Positions 45,012-53,319 of a stretch of 64,000 nt of DNA are shown here, one piece after another (position 1 is the first letter of the stretch; each line of letters begins with the position of its first letter). Position numbers and translations under genes: made by a program. Location of the stretch: NCBI GenBank assembly GCA_041166025.1, contig JBEAMJ010000015.1, forward strand, positions 1 to 64,000, in the 5' to 3' direction. This DNA is from UBA7672 sp041166025 (GTDB lineage Bacteria; Pseudomonadota; Alphaproteobacteria; Caulobacterales; Hyphomonadaceae). The notes beneath the pieces are model-generated. The model ran no database searches. It was not told the origin of the DNA and was given only the letters and a program-made list of their open reading frames with translations.

Positions 45012-45850
45012 AGGGGCTGCAGAACCTGCGAGACTGGCCTGCAGGCGCCGCCATAGGGATCGGGCTTGTTACGACGATCATGGTTCTTGGCTGCATCGGC
45101 GTCACGCTCGTGCAGCCCGATGTCATCGATCTGTCCATCCGCCTCCAGCCGCCTTCTCCTGCCCACTGGTTTGGAACAGATGAGCTCGGGCGCGATCTCT
45201 TTGCGCGGATTGCCGCCGGTGCTGCATATTCGGTCTGGTCGGCCCTGGCCGTTGTCGTCAGCACTGCATCCCTTGGCGGCCTCATCGGGGCAATCAGCGC
45301 CGCGGCGCCGCGATGGGTTGACGCCATCATCATGCGATCGATGGACATTCTGCTCTCGGTACCCGCGCTCGTTCTTGCCATGGCGCTTGCCGCAGCCCTG
45401 GGTCCGGGTCTCCTCAATGCAATGGTCGCACTCGTCATTGCACGACTGCCGGCCTTCGTTCGCCTTGCCCGCAATCAGTCGCTGTCGCTGCAGCGGCAGG
45501 GATATGTCGAATTCGCCCGGCTGAATGGCGCAGGTCTTGGCTACACCATCCGGCGGCACATCGCTCCCAACGTCGCCCCGCCCATCCTTGTGCAGGCCGC
45601 CAGCGACATCAGCGGTGTCATGCTTGCGGCCGCCGCACTTGGGTTCATTGGACTGGGCGCGCAACCCCCGATGCCGGAATGGGGTGCGCTGGCTGCCTCC
45701 GGCCGTCTCTATTTCCTCGACGCCTGGTGGTATGCGGTATTCCCGGCCGCTGCGATGCTCGCCGCGACGGCTGGCTTCGTACTGCTCGGCGATGCTGCGC
45801 GCGATCACTTCGATCCGCGCCGCCCTCACAATGCCGGGGCGCGCCCATGA
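45008..45850 (+). CDS. ABC transporter permease, OppC/DppC type
   Basis: Inner-membrane protein of 280 residues. The HWFGTDELGRDLFARI segment near 52-67 is the signature of OppC/DppC, and the EAA loop YVEFARLNGAGLGYTIRRH sits near 175-193. ATG 45008 overlaps the previous stop by 4 bases; the longer open frame upstream is inside oppB. It pairs with the previous permease. Confidence 0.92.
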   Translation: MKGLQNLRDWPAGAAIGIGLVTTIMVLGCIGVTLVQPDVIDLSIRLQPPSPAHWFGTDELGRDLFARIAAGAAYSVWSALAVVVSTASLGGLIGAISAAAPRWVDAIIMRSMDILLSVPALVLAMALAAALGPGLLNAMVALVIARLPAFVRLARNQSLSLQRQGYVEFARLNGAGLGYTIRRHIAPNVAPPILVQAASDISGVMLAAAALGFIGLGAQPPMPEWGALAASGRLYFLDAWWYAVFPAAAMLAATAGFVLLGDAARDHFDPRRPHNAGARP

Positions 45851-46671
45851 CCGGCGGATTGCAGATCGAGGGCCTGACGGTGCGCATCCCCGGAGGTGCA
45901 CGACCCCTGGTCGACAACCTCAGCCTTGCCATCAGTCCTGGCGAGATGTTCGGGCTTGTCGGAGAATCCGGCAGCGGCAAGTCCATGACTGCCAGAAGCC
46001 TGCTGGATCTTGCGCCCCCGGAGGCAGAAATTGATCTCCGGCGGCTGATCGTGGGCGACCTCGAGATTGGCGGCGCCGATGCTGCACAGCGCCGCGCACT
46101 GCGCGGGCGACGCCTCGCCCTCATCTTTCAGGATCCATTGACGGCGCTTTGTCCAACCCGCCGGATCGGTGACCAGGTCTGTGATGTCTTGCGCCTTCAT
46201 GGCTGGCGTGATGCGCGCCTGCGCCGGGCTGAGGCGGCGCGGCTGATGGCGGAGCTCGAGCTGGCCGACCCCGAGCGGATACTGCGCATGTATCCGGGCG
46301 AACTTTCAGGAGGCATGAGGCAGCGGGCTCTGATCGCCATGGCTTTCATCGGGACGCCCTCGGTGGTCATTGCGGACGAGATAACCAGCGCAATCGACGC
46401 CAGCCTCCGCCTGAAGATACTCGCCCTCCTCAAGGCGCGCGCCGAGGCGACCGGCGCAGCCGTGCTCTTTATCTCCCATGACCTCAATCTCGTCCGTCAC
46501 GTCTGCGCCCGGGTGGCGGTCATGCGGGAGGGGCGCATCATCGAGACCGGGGCTACCCTCGAGGTCCTGAAAAGACCTCGTTCCGCCTACACGCAACTCC
46601 TGATTGCTTCCGCGCCCGAGCTCCATCCGCCCCGCCAGCCTCTGCTTCAATCGGTGGGGCAGGGATCATGA
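45847..46671 (+). CDS. ABC transporter ATP-binding protein, OppD/DppD type
   Basis: ATPase of 274 residues. Walker A GESGSGKSM near 39-47, signature LSGGMRQR, Walker B VVIADEITSAID and the H-loop FISHDL are complete. The D-loop region reads SAIDAS rather than TALDVT; function should be retained. ATG 45847 overlaps the permease stop. It powers the peptide importer with the next gene product. It is shorter than typical DppD (about 320-330 residues) because the C-terminal iron-sulphur or regulatory extension is reduced. Confidence 0.9.
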   Translation: MTGGLQIEGLTVRIPGGARPLVDNLSLAISPGEMFGLVGESGSGKSMTARSLLDLAPPEAEIDLRRLIVGDLEIGGADAAQRRALRGRRLALIFQDPLTALCPTRRIGDQVCDVLRLHGWRDARLRRAEAARLMAELELADPERILRMYPGELSGGMRQRALIAMAFIGTPSVVIADEITSAIDASLRLKILALLKARAEATGAAVLFISHDLNLVRHVCARVAVMREGRIIETGATLEVLKRPRSAYTQLLIASAPELHPPRQPLLQSVGQGS

Positions 46672-47471
46672 GTCTTCTGTCTGCGCGTGGCGTCACGCTC
46701 CGTTACCAGAAGGGCAAGGGTGGCCGGCCTGCGCTCCTGGACGTGAACATCGAGATTTTTCCAGGCGAGTGCCTCGGGATCATCGGCGAGTCAGGAAGCG
46801 GCAAGTCCTCGCTTGCGCGCGTTCTGACCGGCCTCCAGCGGCCCGACGCGGGCGAGATAAGCTTCGATGGCGAACCGATCTTCGCCGGTCCCCGGTTCAA
46901 CCGACGCTCAGCGCACATTGCAAGGTCGGTGCAGTTCGTCGGGCAGGATTCCTCTGGCGCACTCAATCCGAGAATGCGCAACTGGGAGTCGGCGACGGAA
47001 GCTGTCCGACTTCTTGATGGAGCTGCAGATCCAGATGTTCGCCGCGCACAGGCAAGAGCGCTGTTCGCGCGCGTTGGTCTGAACGAGGAACTCCTGGAGC
47101 GGCTTCCTCACGCCCTTTCGGGCGGTCAGCGGCAGCGCCTCGCCCTTTGCCGGGCCCTGGCGGTATCGCCGCAGCTCATCATCCTCGATGAACCGACTTC
47201 GGCGCTCGACCTGTCGGTTCAGGCTGGAATTCTCGATGAGTTGCTGGCGCTCAACCTCTCCGGCGTTGCACTCGCGGTCATCTCGCACGATCTGGGGGTC
47301 ATCCGCCATCTCTCGACCCGCATCGTTGTCATGCAGAATGGCGTGATTGTGGAAGAGGGCCCCACGGAGGGGATAGTCGCCTCGCCCAAACACCCCTACA
47401 CCCGCGAGCTTATCGAAGCTGGCCTCGCCGGCGCGCCGGCTTCACGCGAGGCGACAGGAGCAGGATCATGA
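46668..47471 (+). CDS. ABC transporter ATP-binding protein, OppF/DppF type
   Basis: ATPase of 267 residues with Walker A GESGSGKSSL near 42-51, signature ALSGGQRQRLALCRAL, Walker B LIILDEPTSALDLSVQ and H-loop ISHDLGV. It overlaps both neighbours by 4 bases. With the previous gene it completes the set SBP, two permeases and two ATPases for peptide uptake. Confidence 0.92.
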   Translation: MSLLSARGVTLRYQKGKGGRPALLDVNIEIFPGECLGIIGESGSGKSSLARVLTGLQRPDAGEISFDGEPIFAGPRFNRRSAHIARSVQFVGQDSSGALNPRMRNWESATEAVRLLDGAADPDVRRAQARALFARVGLNEELLERLPHALSGGQRQRLALCRALAVSPQLIILDEPTSALDLSVQAGILDELLALNLSGVALAVISHDLGVIRHLSTRIVVMQNGVIVEEGPTEGIVASPKHPYTRELIEAGLAGAPASREATGAGS

Positions 47472-48097
47472 GCGCCCGGAAGATGGCAACTCAACGGCGC
47501 AAGGCGCCCGCAGAGACGGCTGCGCGATCCGGCGCAAGCACGCTGGGAACCGGGATACGCCGCCTGCGTACAACCGCGGGATGGAGCCTCAGCGAACTTG
47601 GCAAGCGGTCAGGAATTGCGGTCTCGACGCTCTCGAAGGTCGAGAACGGCCTCCTGACCCTCAACTATGACCGGCTTCAGCAGATCGCTTCGGCGCTGGA
47701 TCTCTCCCTGTCCGAGTTCCTCTCCGCAATAAATGCGCCCCAGCCTCGCTCGGCCCCAACCGCTCGCCTCAGCTGGGCTCGGCGCGGATCGGGCGCTGAA
47801 GTCTCAACGCCGAACTACGACTACAACTATCTCTGCGACAACCTCAGGCTGAAGGCCATGGTGCCGATCCTGTCGCGGTGCAAGGCCAGAACGATGGGCG
47901 AGTTTGGTCCGCTCCTGCGGCACGAGGGCGAAGAGTTCATTTTTGTGGTGCGCGGGCAGGTGGCTGTTCACACGGAGATCTATGGCGCCGAAGTTCTGAA
48001 TACCGGCGAAGGCGTCTATCTCGATAGCCGCATGGGGCACGCCTATCTGCAGGCAGGTGAGGAAGAGGCCTGGATCCTCTCCGTCAACAGCGTCTGA
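47468..48097 (+). CDS. XRE-cupin transcriptional regulator
   Basis: Protein of 209 residues: a basic N-terminal tail, an XRE helix-turn-helix near 27-80 (IRRLRTTAGWSLSELGKRSG, STLSKVENG), and a C-terminal cupin (LRHEGEEFIFVVRGQV, GVYLDSRMGHAY) that probably senses a small ligand. Regulators of this build usually control nearby amino-acid or sugar use genes. It ends the rightward transporter operon (ATGA overlap), so it is autoregulated if it binds the GTTTCC-N4-GGAAAC sites, which it is the best local candidate for. Confidence 0.88.
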   Translation: MSARKMATQRRKAPAETAARSGASTLGTGIRRLRTTAGWSLSELGKRSGIAVSTLSKVENGLLTLNYDRLQQIASALDLSLSEFLSAINAPQPRSAPTARLSWARRGSGAEVSTPNYDYNYLCDNLRLKAMVPILSRCKARTMGEFGPLLRHEGEEFIFVVRGQVAVHTEIYGAEVLNTGEGVYLDSRMGHAYLQAGEEEAWILSVNSV

Positions 48098-48111
48098 TAA
48101 CTGCGCCTCGC

Positions 48112-49953
48112 CTAAAGACGCGGCAATTCCAGTACGCGCCAACCGAGCAGGATCACGCATGCTGCGAGGAGGGCGAGCGCCACGCTGAAGGCGTGCGCCA
48201 GTCCCACCCTGAGGCGCAGGGTCCTGCTCGGCATGACCTTGAGCCCGCGCATCAATGACCAGGCAAGAAGCGCGCAACAGAGCCCCATTCCAAGGCTTGC
48301 GCTTGCGAGCAGGATGAAGCGGAGCCTTGAGCCGGCCTGCATCTCCTCGATGAAGGCGCCAAGGCCTCCCGTGAGTGACAGCGTCCCGAGTGCGGCTGCT
48401 GCGCAGGCAGCCCCGGCGATAGCTGCGAGCCGGCCGCGACGGAGGGGCCAGAAGACCGCCAGCACGCCTGTGAGCGAAAACCAGGTCGCGATGTTGAACG
48501 CGGTGTTCTGAACGCCCGGATCGTCCCAGCCAGAGACGCGTCTTGAATAACTTGTTCTCTGGAGGAGCCGTCCGTCGTCAAACGCGATTGTTTCGCCGAG
48601 CCGACCAGGCGGGGCATCAAGGCGGAAGATATTGTCTCCGATCGGCCGGAACGGTCCGCGGGCGCCGATCCAGATGGCCTGATCCGCAACCGTGACGGTC
48701 CGCACACCCTCCAGCCCGAACAGCAGCTCCGCGGTGACGTGTGGACGGCGCTCGTCCCAGTAGCGGCCTGCCAGTCCCTCAAGACCTGAGGCAGGCGTCC
48801 ACATGGTCGGCGGGACCGGACCTGCTGCTGCTGCAAGGAAGCTGTCGTGAATCTCGCCATAGTCGAAAGCTGGCGCGCCGCCGGCCCATGCGACAAACAT
48901 CCCGGTATCGCGTTCGGGGATCAGGATGATCCATGCTCCGATGCCTTTGAGCCCGCCAGCGTGTTCGAGGACCGCCGTCTCGCCCCAGCTTGTCAGCATC
49001 CAGTAGATTCCAATGCCGTCGAGAGCAGGATGATTGCGCGCAAGCGGGGAGGCGAGCATGGCAAGGTGCTCGGATGACAGCACATCGCTGCGATGGCCGA
49101 GCATGGCCAGAAGATAATGCCCCATATCCTCGCCTGTGGTTTCGACCGACCCTGTCGGGGCAAAGAATGGCGCATTGTGAACCGGCTTGACGCGTGTCGA
49201 GCCCTGATAGGCGTGGACGAGATCTGGCGAACCGGCCGCGGCATAGGAAAGTTCAGTCCTGGTCATTCCAAGCGGCTTGAACAAACGTTCCGCCATGAGC
49301 TCCCGGAGTGACTTTCCAGTGATGTCCTCGAGCGCAACGCCGACAATCGCCGGATCAATGTTGGCATAGACGCTCTTGTCTCCCGGATCCCGAACGAGAG
49401 CCGGCATCGCACGCGAGATGTAGGCCGGGTCAGCGGGGATCGCGACGCCATCATGGGCAAAGTATCCAAAGCCGCGCTCTTCGAACCCGGCGCTGTGACT
49501 TGCGAGTTGGGCCAGTGTGGGTTTGCGGCCGTTTCGCTCGGGCAGCTCTACGCGGCTGATGTAGGTCTGGGCTGGATCGCTCAGCGAGGCGATAAGGCCT
49601 TCCTCGGTCAGCTGGGCAAGCAGGGCGCCGGTGAATGTCTTGCTGACCGAAGCGATCTGAAATCGATCGCGCCCGGGGTCCACGGGACGTCCGCCTGGTC
49701 CATCGGCGAGGCCATATCCTTCGGATAGAACGACCTTGCCTCCCTGAACGATGGTCACGACGGCGGCCGACGCCCGCCCATCGGCAACGCCTTTCGCGAT
49801 CAGGCCATCTGCCCAGGTCTTCGCCCAGCCGTCGGAGGAGGGTTGTGGGAGCGCAGAGGGGCTGAGGCTGAGTGCAACACAGATAGCGATCAGGCGCGCA
49901 AGGAGACGGCCCACGCGTCCCTCATGGCGCTGCGCTGCGTTGAGTCCGATCAC
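48112..49953 (-). CDS. Serine hydrolase (beta-lactamase type) with C-terminal membrane domain
   Basis: Protein of 613 residues: signal or anchor helix (LLARLIAICVALSLSPSAL), beta-lactamase domain with S102-V-S-K105 (IASVSKTF), a Y-x-N motif in SVYANIDP and HAGGLKG for the third motif, then roughly four hydrophobic helices in the last 130 residues (ATWFSLTGVLAVFWP and following). The catalytic part should lie in the periplasm. GTG 49953 overlaps the stop of the CocE-type gene by 4 bases, so they form one operon with it. It may trim peptides before import. Confidence 0.85.
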   Translation of the reverse strand: MIGLNAAQRHEGRVGRLLARLIAICVALSLSPSALPQPSSDGWAKTWADGLIAKGVADGRASAAVVTIVQGGKVVLSEGYGLADGPGGRPVDPGRDRFQIASVSKTFTGALLAQLTEEGLIASLSDPAQTYISRVELPERNGRKPTLAQLASHSAGFEERGFGYFAHDGVAIPADPAYISRAMPALVRDPGDKSVYANIDPAIVGVALEDITGKSLRELMAERLFKPLGMTRTELSYAAAGSPDLVHAYQGSTRVKPVHNAPFFAPTGSVETTGEDMGHYLLAMLGHRSDVLSSEHLAMLASPLARNHPALDGIGIYWMLTSWGETAVLEHAGGLKGIGAWIILIPERDTGMFVAWAGGAPAFDYGEIHDSFLAAAAGPVPPTMWTPASGLEGLAGRYWDERRPHVTAELLFGLEGVRTVTVADQAIWIGARGPFRPIGDNIFRLDAPPGRLGETIAFDDGRLLQRTSYSRRVSGWDDPGVQNTAFNIATWFSLTGVLAVFWPLRRGRLAAIAGAACAAAALGTLSLTGGLGAFIEEMQAGSRLRFILLASASLGMGLCCALLAWSLMRGLKVMPSRTLRLRVGLAHAFSVALALLAACVILLGWRVLELPRL

Positions 49954-51800
49954 GGTGCGCGCTCCGCCTCGCCGTCCTGATCGATTGGCAGCCAGATGCG
50001 ACTTCCTGATGCTCCGCCGACGCGTACCTCGATCCTTGCGCGCCGGGCGTTGTGGAGCGTTTCTTCTGCAATCGGCCCGCCGGTGTTGAAGTTTCGCGGA
50101 TCGTGCGCCGAGCGGGGAGTATCGACGACGAGCCGGAGGCGTTCGCCTGCAGCGATCCTCCGGCTGATGAAGGGAAGCTGATCGAAGCTGTAGGGAAGAA
50201 ATGTGCGCGGCGGGACCGCCCTGGACTCTCGCAGGCCTTCCCGATAGCGGGCGCGCATGCGATCGCGCCCCAGATAAACCGAGCTGCCATCCGGCTGAAT
50301 TGCGTAGAGCCGGACCCGCAGATCGGCGTCGGGTGTATCAATCGCAACCGACAGATCGACCCGCGGCTGGCCGCTGAGGATGATCGGGGATTCGAACGCC
50401 TTGCTTTCAAACACAAGGCCATCCCCTTCGATCCGGGCGATGTCCGCCTGGTCGATGACCCACGGTCCGGAGAACCAGCCGCCAGGCCCGATCTTCGAAA
50501 AGTCCGCGGGATCGGAAATGAAGGCGAGGGAGGCGGCTTTGGCAGGCGCCGCCGGAGCGAGCCTGCCTGAGTCAGCAAGAGAGGTGGCGGGTCGGCCGGC
50601 AGGGTCGAGCCAGAGCGTGCGGCCGGAGACTGGAACGTCTTCGAGCCGGTCTCGATACCGCCAGCCCTGCCCGCCAAGCGGGTAATAGGCAATGTTCCCC
50701 TTCAGGAAAGAAGGCTTGGGATCTCCTCTGAGTGTCCAGCCGAACCAGGCAAGATCGAGCGCGTGCATGTCGATGACGCCGGCAGGATCAATCTGCAGAC
50801 CGCCCACTTGCGGCGTTGGAAAGCGTGTGCCGCCATGGTCGAACGGTCCGATCACCACGAAATGGTTCCGCCTTGCTGCGTCCGGTGCGGCCCGCGCATG
50901 CCAGCGATAGTATTCGAGTGAGGACGATTGGGCGCTATCCCAGTAGCCGGTAATGGTGAGGATCGGGATATCGATTGCCGCCATCTCGGCGTCTGTCGGC
51001 CACATGCTCGTCCAGTAGGGATCGATGGTGGGATGCCTGAGCCACTCCTGGAAAACCGGAGACGGAAAGCCGATCAGCCCGTCGAGGTCCTTGAGCGGGC
51101 GTCCGGTCCGGTACAGCTGCTCATAGGTTTGAGCCTGAAAGGCGAGGTCGCCAAAGAAACCCGTCTTCGCGCTGCGCCCTGAGACATACCCCGCCCACGT
51201 CGCCGCATAAGGCGACATCATGTTGCGGCTCATCGGGAAATCAAACCCGGGAAGCCCGGAAGCCGCCGGCTGGATCGCCTTGAGGTGCGGCGGCCGCTGA
51301 GAGGCTGCGGCCCACTGCAGGAAGCCGCCATAGGACGATCCCCAGAGACCTACTGCTCCTGTCGAGAAGGGTTGGGCTGCAGCCCACTCGACTGCGTCGT
51401 ACATGTCCGCGGCTTCATTGACCCACGGTGTGAAATGACCGCCGGAATCGCCGCGCCCGCGAACATCGAGGAGTATGAAGACGAAGCCGCTGCGCGCAAA
51501 CTGCATCGCCTTGTTGTGGCCGCTGGTGCGGCCATAGGGCGTGGGGGCGATGACGACCGGCCATGTCTTGCCCGAAGCGTCTGGCAGGTAAACCGAGCCG
51601 ATGAGGTCGACGCCATCGCGCATCCGGATCGGTGTGTTGTCCAGGAGGCGGGGTCCTTGCGCGAAGGCATGGGGCGCGCATCCGAGCGCCGCGAGCAACA
51701 GGACCATCCATAGACGCAAGGCCGCAAAGACCCTGATCGGGTCCTCTTGCATCCCCTCCGCCGTAAGGGGTCGGAAAGAGGCTCGCCCTTGCAGAGGCAT
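49950..51800 (-). CDS. CocE/NonD (X-Pro dipeptidyl-peptidase S15) hydrolase
   Basis: Protein of 616 residues from ATG 51800. A signal peptide (LWMVLLLAALGCAPHAFA) is followed by the S15 alpha/beta hydrolase with the nucleophile elbow LWGSSYGGFLQW (Ser at about 156), DVRGRGDSGG and a later IGPFDHGG His. The C-terminal jelly roll has PAGERLRLVVDTPR. Family members cleave X-Pro peptides or acyl esters such as cocaine or cephalosporin esters. The TTG at 51806 is less likely. The operator-like palindrome lies 42-57 bases upstream. Confidence 0.88.
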   Translation of the reverse strand: MPLQGRASFRPLTAEGMQEDPIRVFAALRLWMVLLLAALGCAPHAFAQGPRLLDNTPIRMRDGVDLIGSVYLPDASGKTWPVVIAPTPYGRTSGHNKAMQFARSGFVFILLDVRGRGDSGGHFTPWVNEAADMYDAVEWAAAQPFSTGAVGLWGSSYGGFLQWAAASQRPPHLKAIQPAASGLPGFDFPMSRNMMSPYAATWAGYVSGRSAKTGFFGDLAFQAQTYEQLYRTGRPLKDLDGLIGFPSPVFQEWLRHPTIDPYWTSMWPTDAEMAAIDIPILTITGYWDSAQSSSLEYYRWHARAAPDAARRNHFVVIGPFDHGGTRFPTPQVGGLQIDPAGVIDMHALDLAWFGWTLRGDPKPSFLKGNIAYYPLGGQGWRYRDRLEDVPVSGRTLWLDPAGRPATSLADSGRLAPAAPAKAASLAFISDPADFSKIGPGGWFSGPWVIDQADIARIEGDGLVFESKAFESPIILSGQPRVDLSVAIDTPDADLRVRLYAIQPDGSSVYLGRDRMRARYREGLRESRAVPPRTFLPYSFDQLPFISRRIAAGERLRLVVDTPRSAHDPRNFNTGGPIAEETLHNARRARIEVRVGGASGSRIWLPIDQDGEAERAP

Positions 51801-51842
51801 GTTCAAACCCGTTGCAGCCTAGCGTTTCTTCTCAGAACAACT

Positions 51843-51858
51843 GTTTCCGATTGGAAAC
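51843..51858. promoter_or_regulatory. Candidate XRE-regulator operator, site 2
   Basis: GTTTCCGATTGGAAAC, with arms identical to those at 42363-42378. It lies upstream of the CocE-type/serine hydrolase operon. A weaker look-alike (TTCT-N4-AGAA, near 51826-51837) lies 19 bp nearer the gene. Confidence 0.75.
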
Positions 51859-52008
51859 CAATTATGGCGCGCACGCAACGGGGTCCGCCTTTGCCCGAGC
51901 GGTGGTCTGAGATCCTGGCAAAGTCGGATGTGAAAACCGGCGTGAAACTGTGCCACGTTTCGGGCAGCCTCTGCCAGGGGAATTCCGGCGCAAAAGTGGA
52001 CCGGTCCG

Positions 52009-52318
52009 TCAGTTTTTCTTCGTGATCGTCGCGAGGGGGACGATCCTCAACTGAAGTTCGATCGCCGCGATAACGTCCTTGGTCAGAGGCAGGTTCCTGA
52101 CTTCGGTCTTCCAGTGCTGATGAAAGAGCGCAACGGCTTCTTCGGCTGTATCGAGCACCAGTTTTTCAGGCAGGCGCGCCTTGCTCGCCATGTGCGCAAG
52201 CTCGTCCATCGTGAATTCCTCAAAGCGCGCTGAGCGACTGACCTTGAGAGCCGAAGTTTGGTCCTTGATGTAGGGCGTTCTCGTCGGATGCGGGACCTGA
52301 AGAGGGGCTCAGCCGCGG
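52009..52318 (-). pseudogene. HipA-type toxin, C-terminal remnant
   Basis: The frame reads VPHPTRTPYIKDQTSALKVS (top part) and then FEEFTMDELAHMASKARLPEK to a stop at 52009. This resembles the end of HipA-family serine kinases of toxin-antitoxin systems, where the helical C-lobe carries a similar ELA...LPEKL..DT pattern. The N-terminal kinase core and a HipB partner are absent, and the frame breaks near 52318. An ATG at 52209 could give a 66-residue peptide, but it would not be a working toxin. Confidence 0.5.
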
Positions 52319-52682
52319 CAACAAGCGCGCGAGAAGTTCCGACCCTTCAATCCCAAGGCGTGAGCGAAACGTGCAGGGCTTGAAGAGTCACACGTCAGCA
52401 CAGCGTTTCCCGGAGACGCACGCTGCGATCTGCAACACGCTTAACGATCAGCGGCATTTGCCACGCCACCGCGCCATGCGCATCCTGCGTGACCGCTAAC
52501 CATCCATGTGGATGAGGGCCGCCGCGTGATGACCGGAGGCGCGCAGAAAGAGCGAAAAGCCTCGGTCAGCTTACCGCAAAACCCAGGCTGGAGGGCTGTC
52601 GTCTGGCGCCGGGCAGGGGAGCCCCCCCGCGCTTCCAGGGGAGGGCCGGCCCAAAGCCGGGCCGGCGCGTGTCCGGGGGCGA
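52319..52682. other. Gap between HipA remnant and ECF sigma gene
   Basis: About 360 bases. Short frames have no motif or ribosome site. The region holds the GC-rich hairpin at 52645-52666 and leads into the ECF-type promoter at 52683. Nothing else is recognised. Confidence 0.4.
52645..52666. repeat. GC-rich inverted repeat
   Basis: GCCGGCCC and GGGCCGGC form a perfect 8-bp stem with a 6-base loop. No T-run follows. It resembles the hairpin at 9920-9938 (GCCGGCC/GGCCGGC). It could end transcripts entering from the left or be a repeated structural element. Confidence 0.4.
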
Positions 52683-52711
52683 GGAACTTGCATAACGATT
52701 TGACTGCGTGA
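52683..52711 (+). promoter_or_regulatory. Candidate ECF-type promoter for the sigma/kinase pair
   Basis: GGAACTT at 52683-52689 and CGTGA at 52707-52711 with a 17-base spacer resemble the -35 GGAAC and -10 CGT of ECF sigma factors. It is 45 bases ahead of the ECF gene start, which suggests self-activation. Confidence 0.5.
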
Positions 52712-52755
52712 AAATTGCGTAGGGGTGCTGGTGACCGTGCTCCCGGGGAATGATC

Positions 52756-53319
52756 ATGGTCGGGGAGCCAAACACAGGCCAGCTTTTGGCCGAATGGCGT
52801 GGTGGAGCTGTTGACGCCCGCAACGCGCTGATCGCACGCCTGCACCCCGAACTCTCAACAATTGCCGCCGCCCGCCTTCGCGCCGAACGTGGCACATCGC
52901 TGTCGACGGGCGATCTCATTAATGAGTCCGTCATGCGCATCGCCCAGGCAGACGGACTTTCTGTCGCTGATCGCACGCATATGCTCGCGCTTGCTTCACG
53001 CATCATGCGCAACATCCTGGTCGACCATGTCCGCTCCAAGATGGCGGGCAAGCGCAGGCGCCAGCGGGTCGAACTGACCACTCAGGTCGATGGCGATCAG
53101 AGGTTTGATCTCATCCGGCTCGATTCTGCGCTTGTCAGGCTGAAGGTGCTCGATGCCCAACTCGTGGAGCTGGTGGAGATGAGATATTTCGGGGGGATGA
53201 CCGTCGAAGACGTCGCCCTGGCGACCGGACTTTCCGAGCCGACGGTCAAGCGCCGCTGGCAGGTTGCGCGGTCCTGGCTGCTGGATGCGCTCAGCAATCC
53301 TATCGACAACGCAGAATGA
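52756..53319 (+). CDS. ECF-type RNA polymerase sigma factor
   Basis: Protein of 187 residues from ATG 52756 (behind GGGGA; ATG 52750 is equally in frame). Region 2 shows DLINESVMRIAQAD and LALASRIMRNILVDHVRS, and region 4 shows LVELVEMRYFGGMTVEDVALA and GLSEPTVKRRWQVARSWL, the pattern of the ECF group found with Ser/Thr kinases. It overlaps the kinase gene by 4 bases, so the two are one signalling unit. The signal and regulon are unknown. Confidence 0.88.
   Translation: MVGEPNTGQLLAEWRGGAVDARNALIARLHPELSTIAAARLRAERGTSLSTGDLINESVMRIAQADGLSVADRTHMLALASRIMRNILVDHVRSKMAGKRRRQRVELTTQVDGDQRFDLIRLDSALVRLKVLDAQLVELVEMRYFGGMTVEDVALATGLSEPTVKRRWQVARSWLLDALSNPIDNAE

Noticed and set aside
52000..52020. 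Palindrome followed by T-run as a terminator
   Set aside because: GGACCGGTCC has no loop and no upstream + strand gene ends there.
51864..52025. Small + strand ORF starting near the GTTTCC palindrome (53 codons)
   Set aside because: No known motif, overlaps the HipA relic, and the ribosome site is poor; left unannotated.
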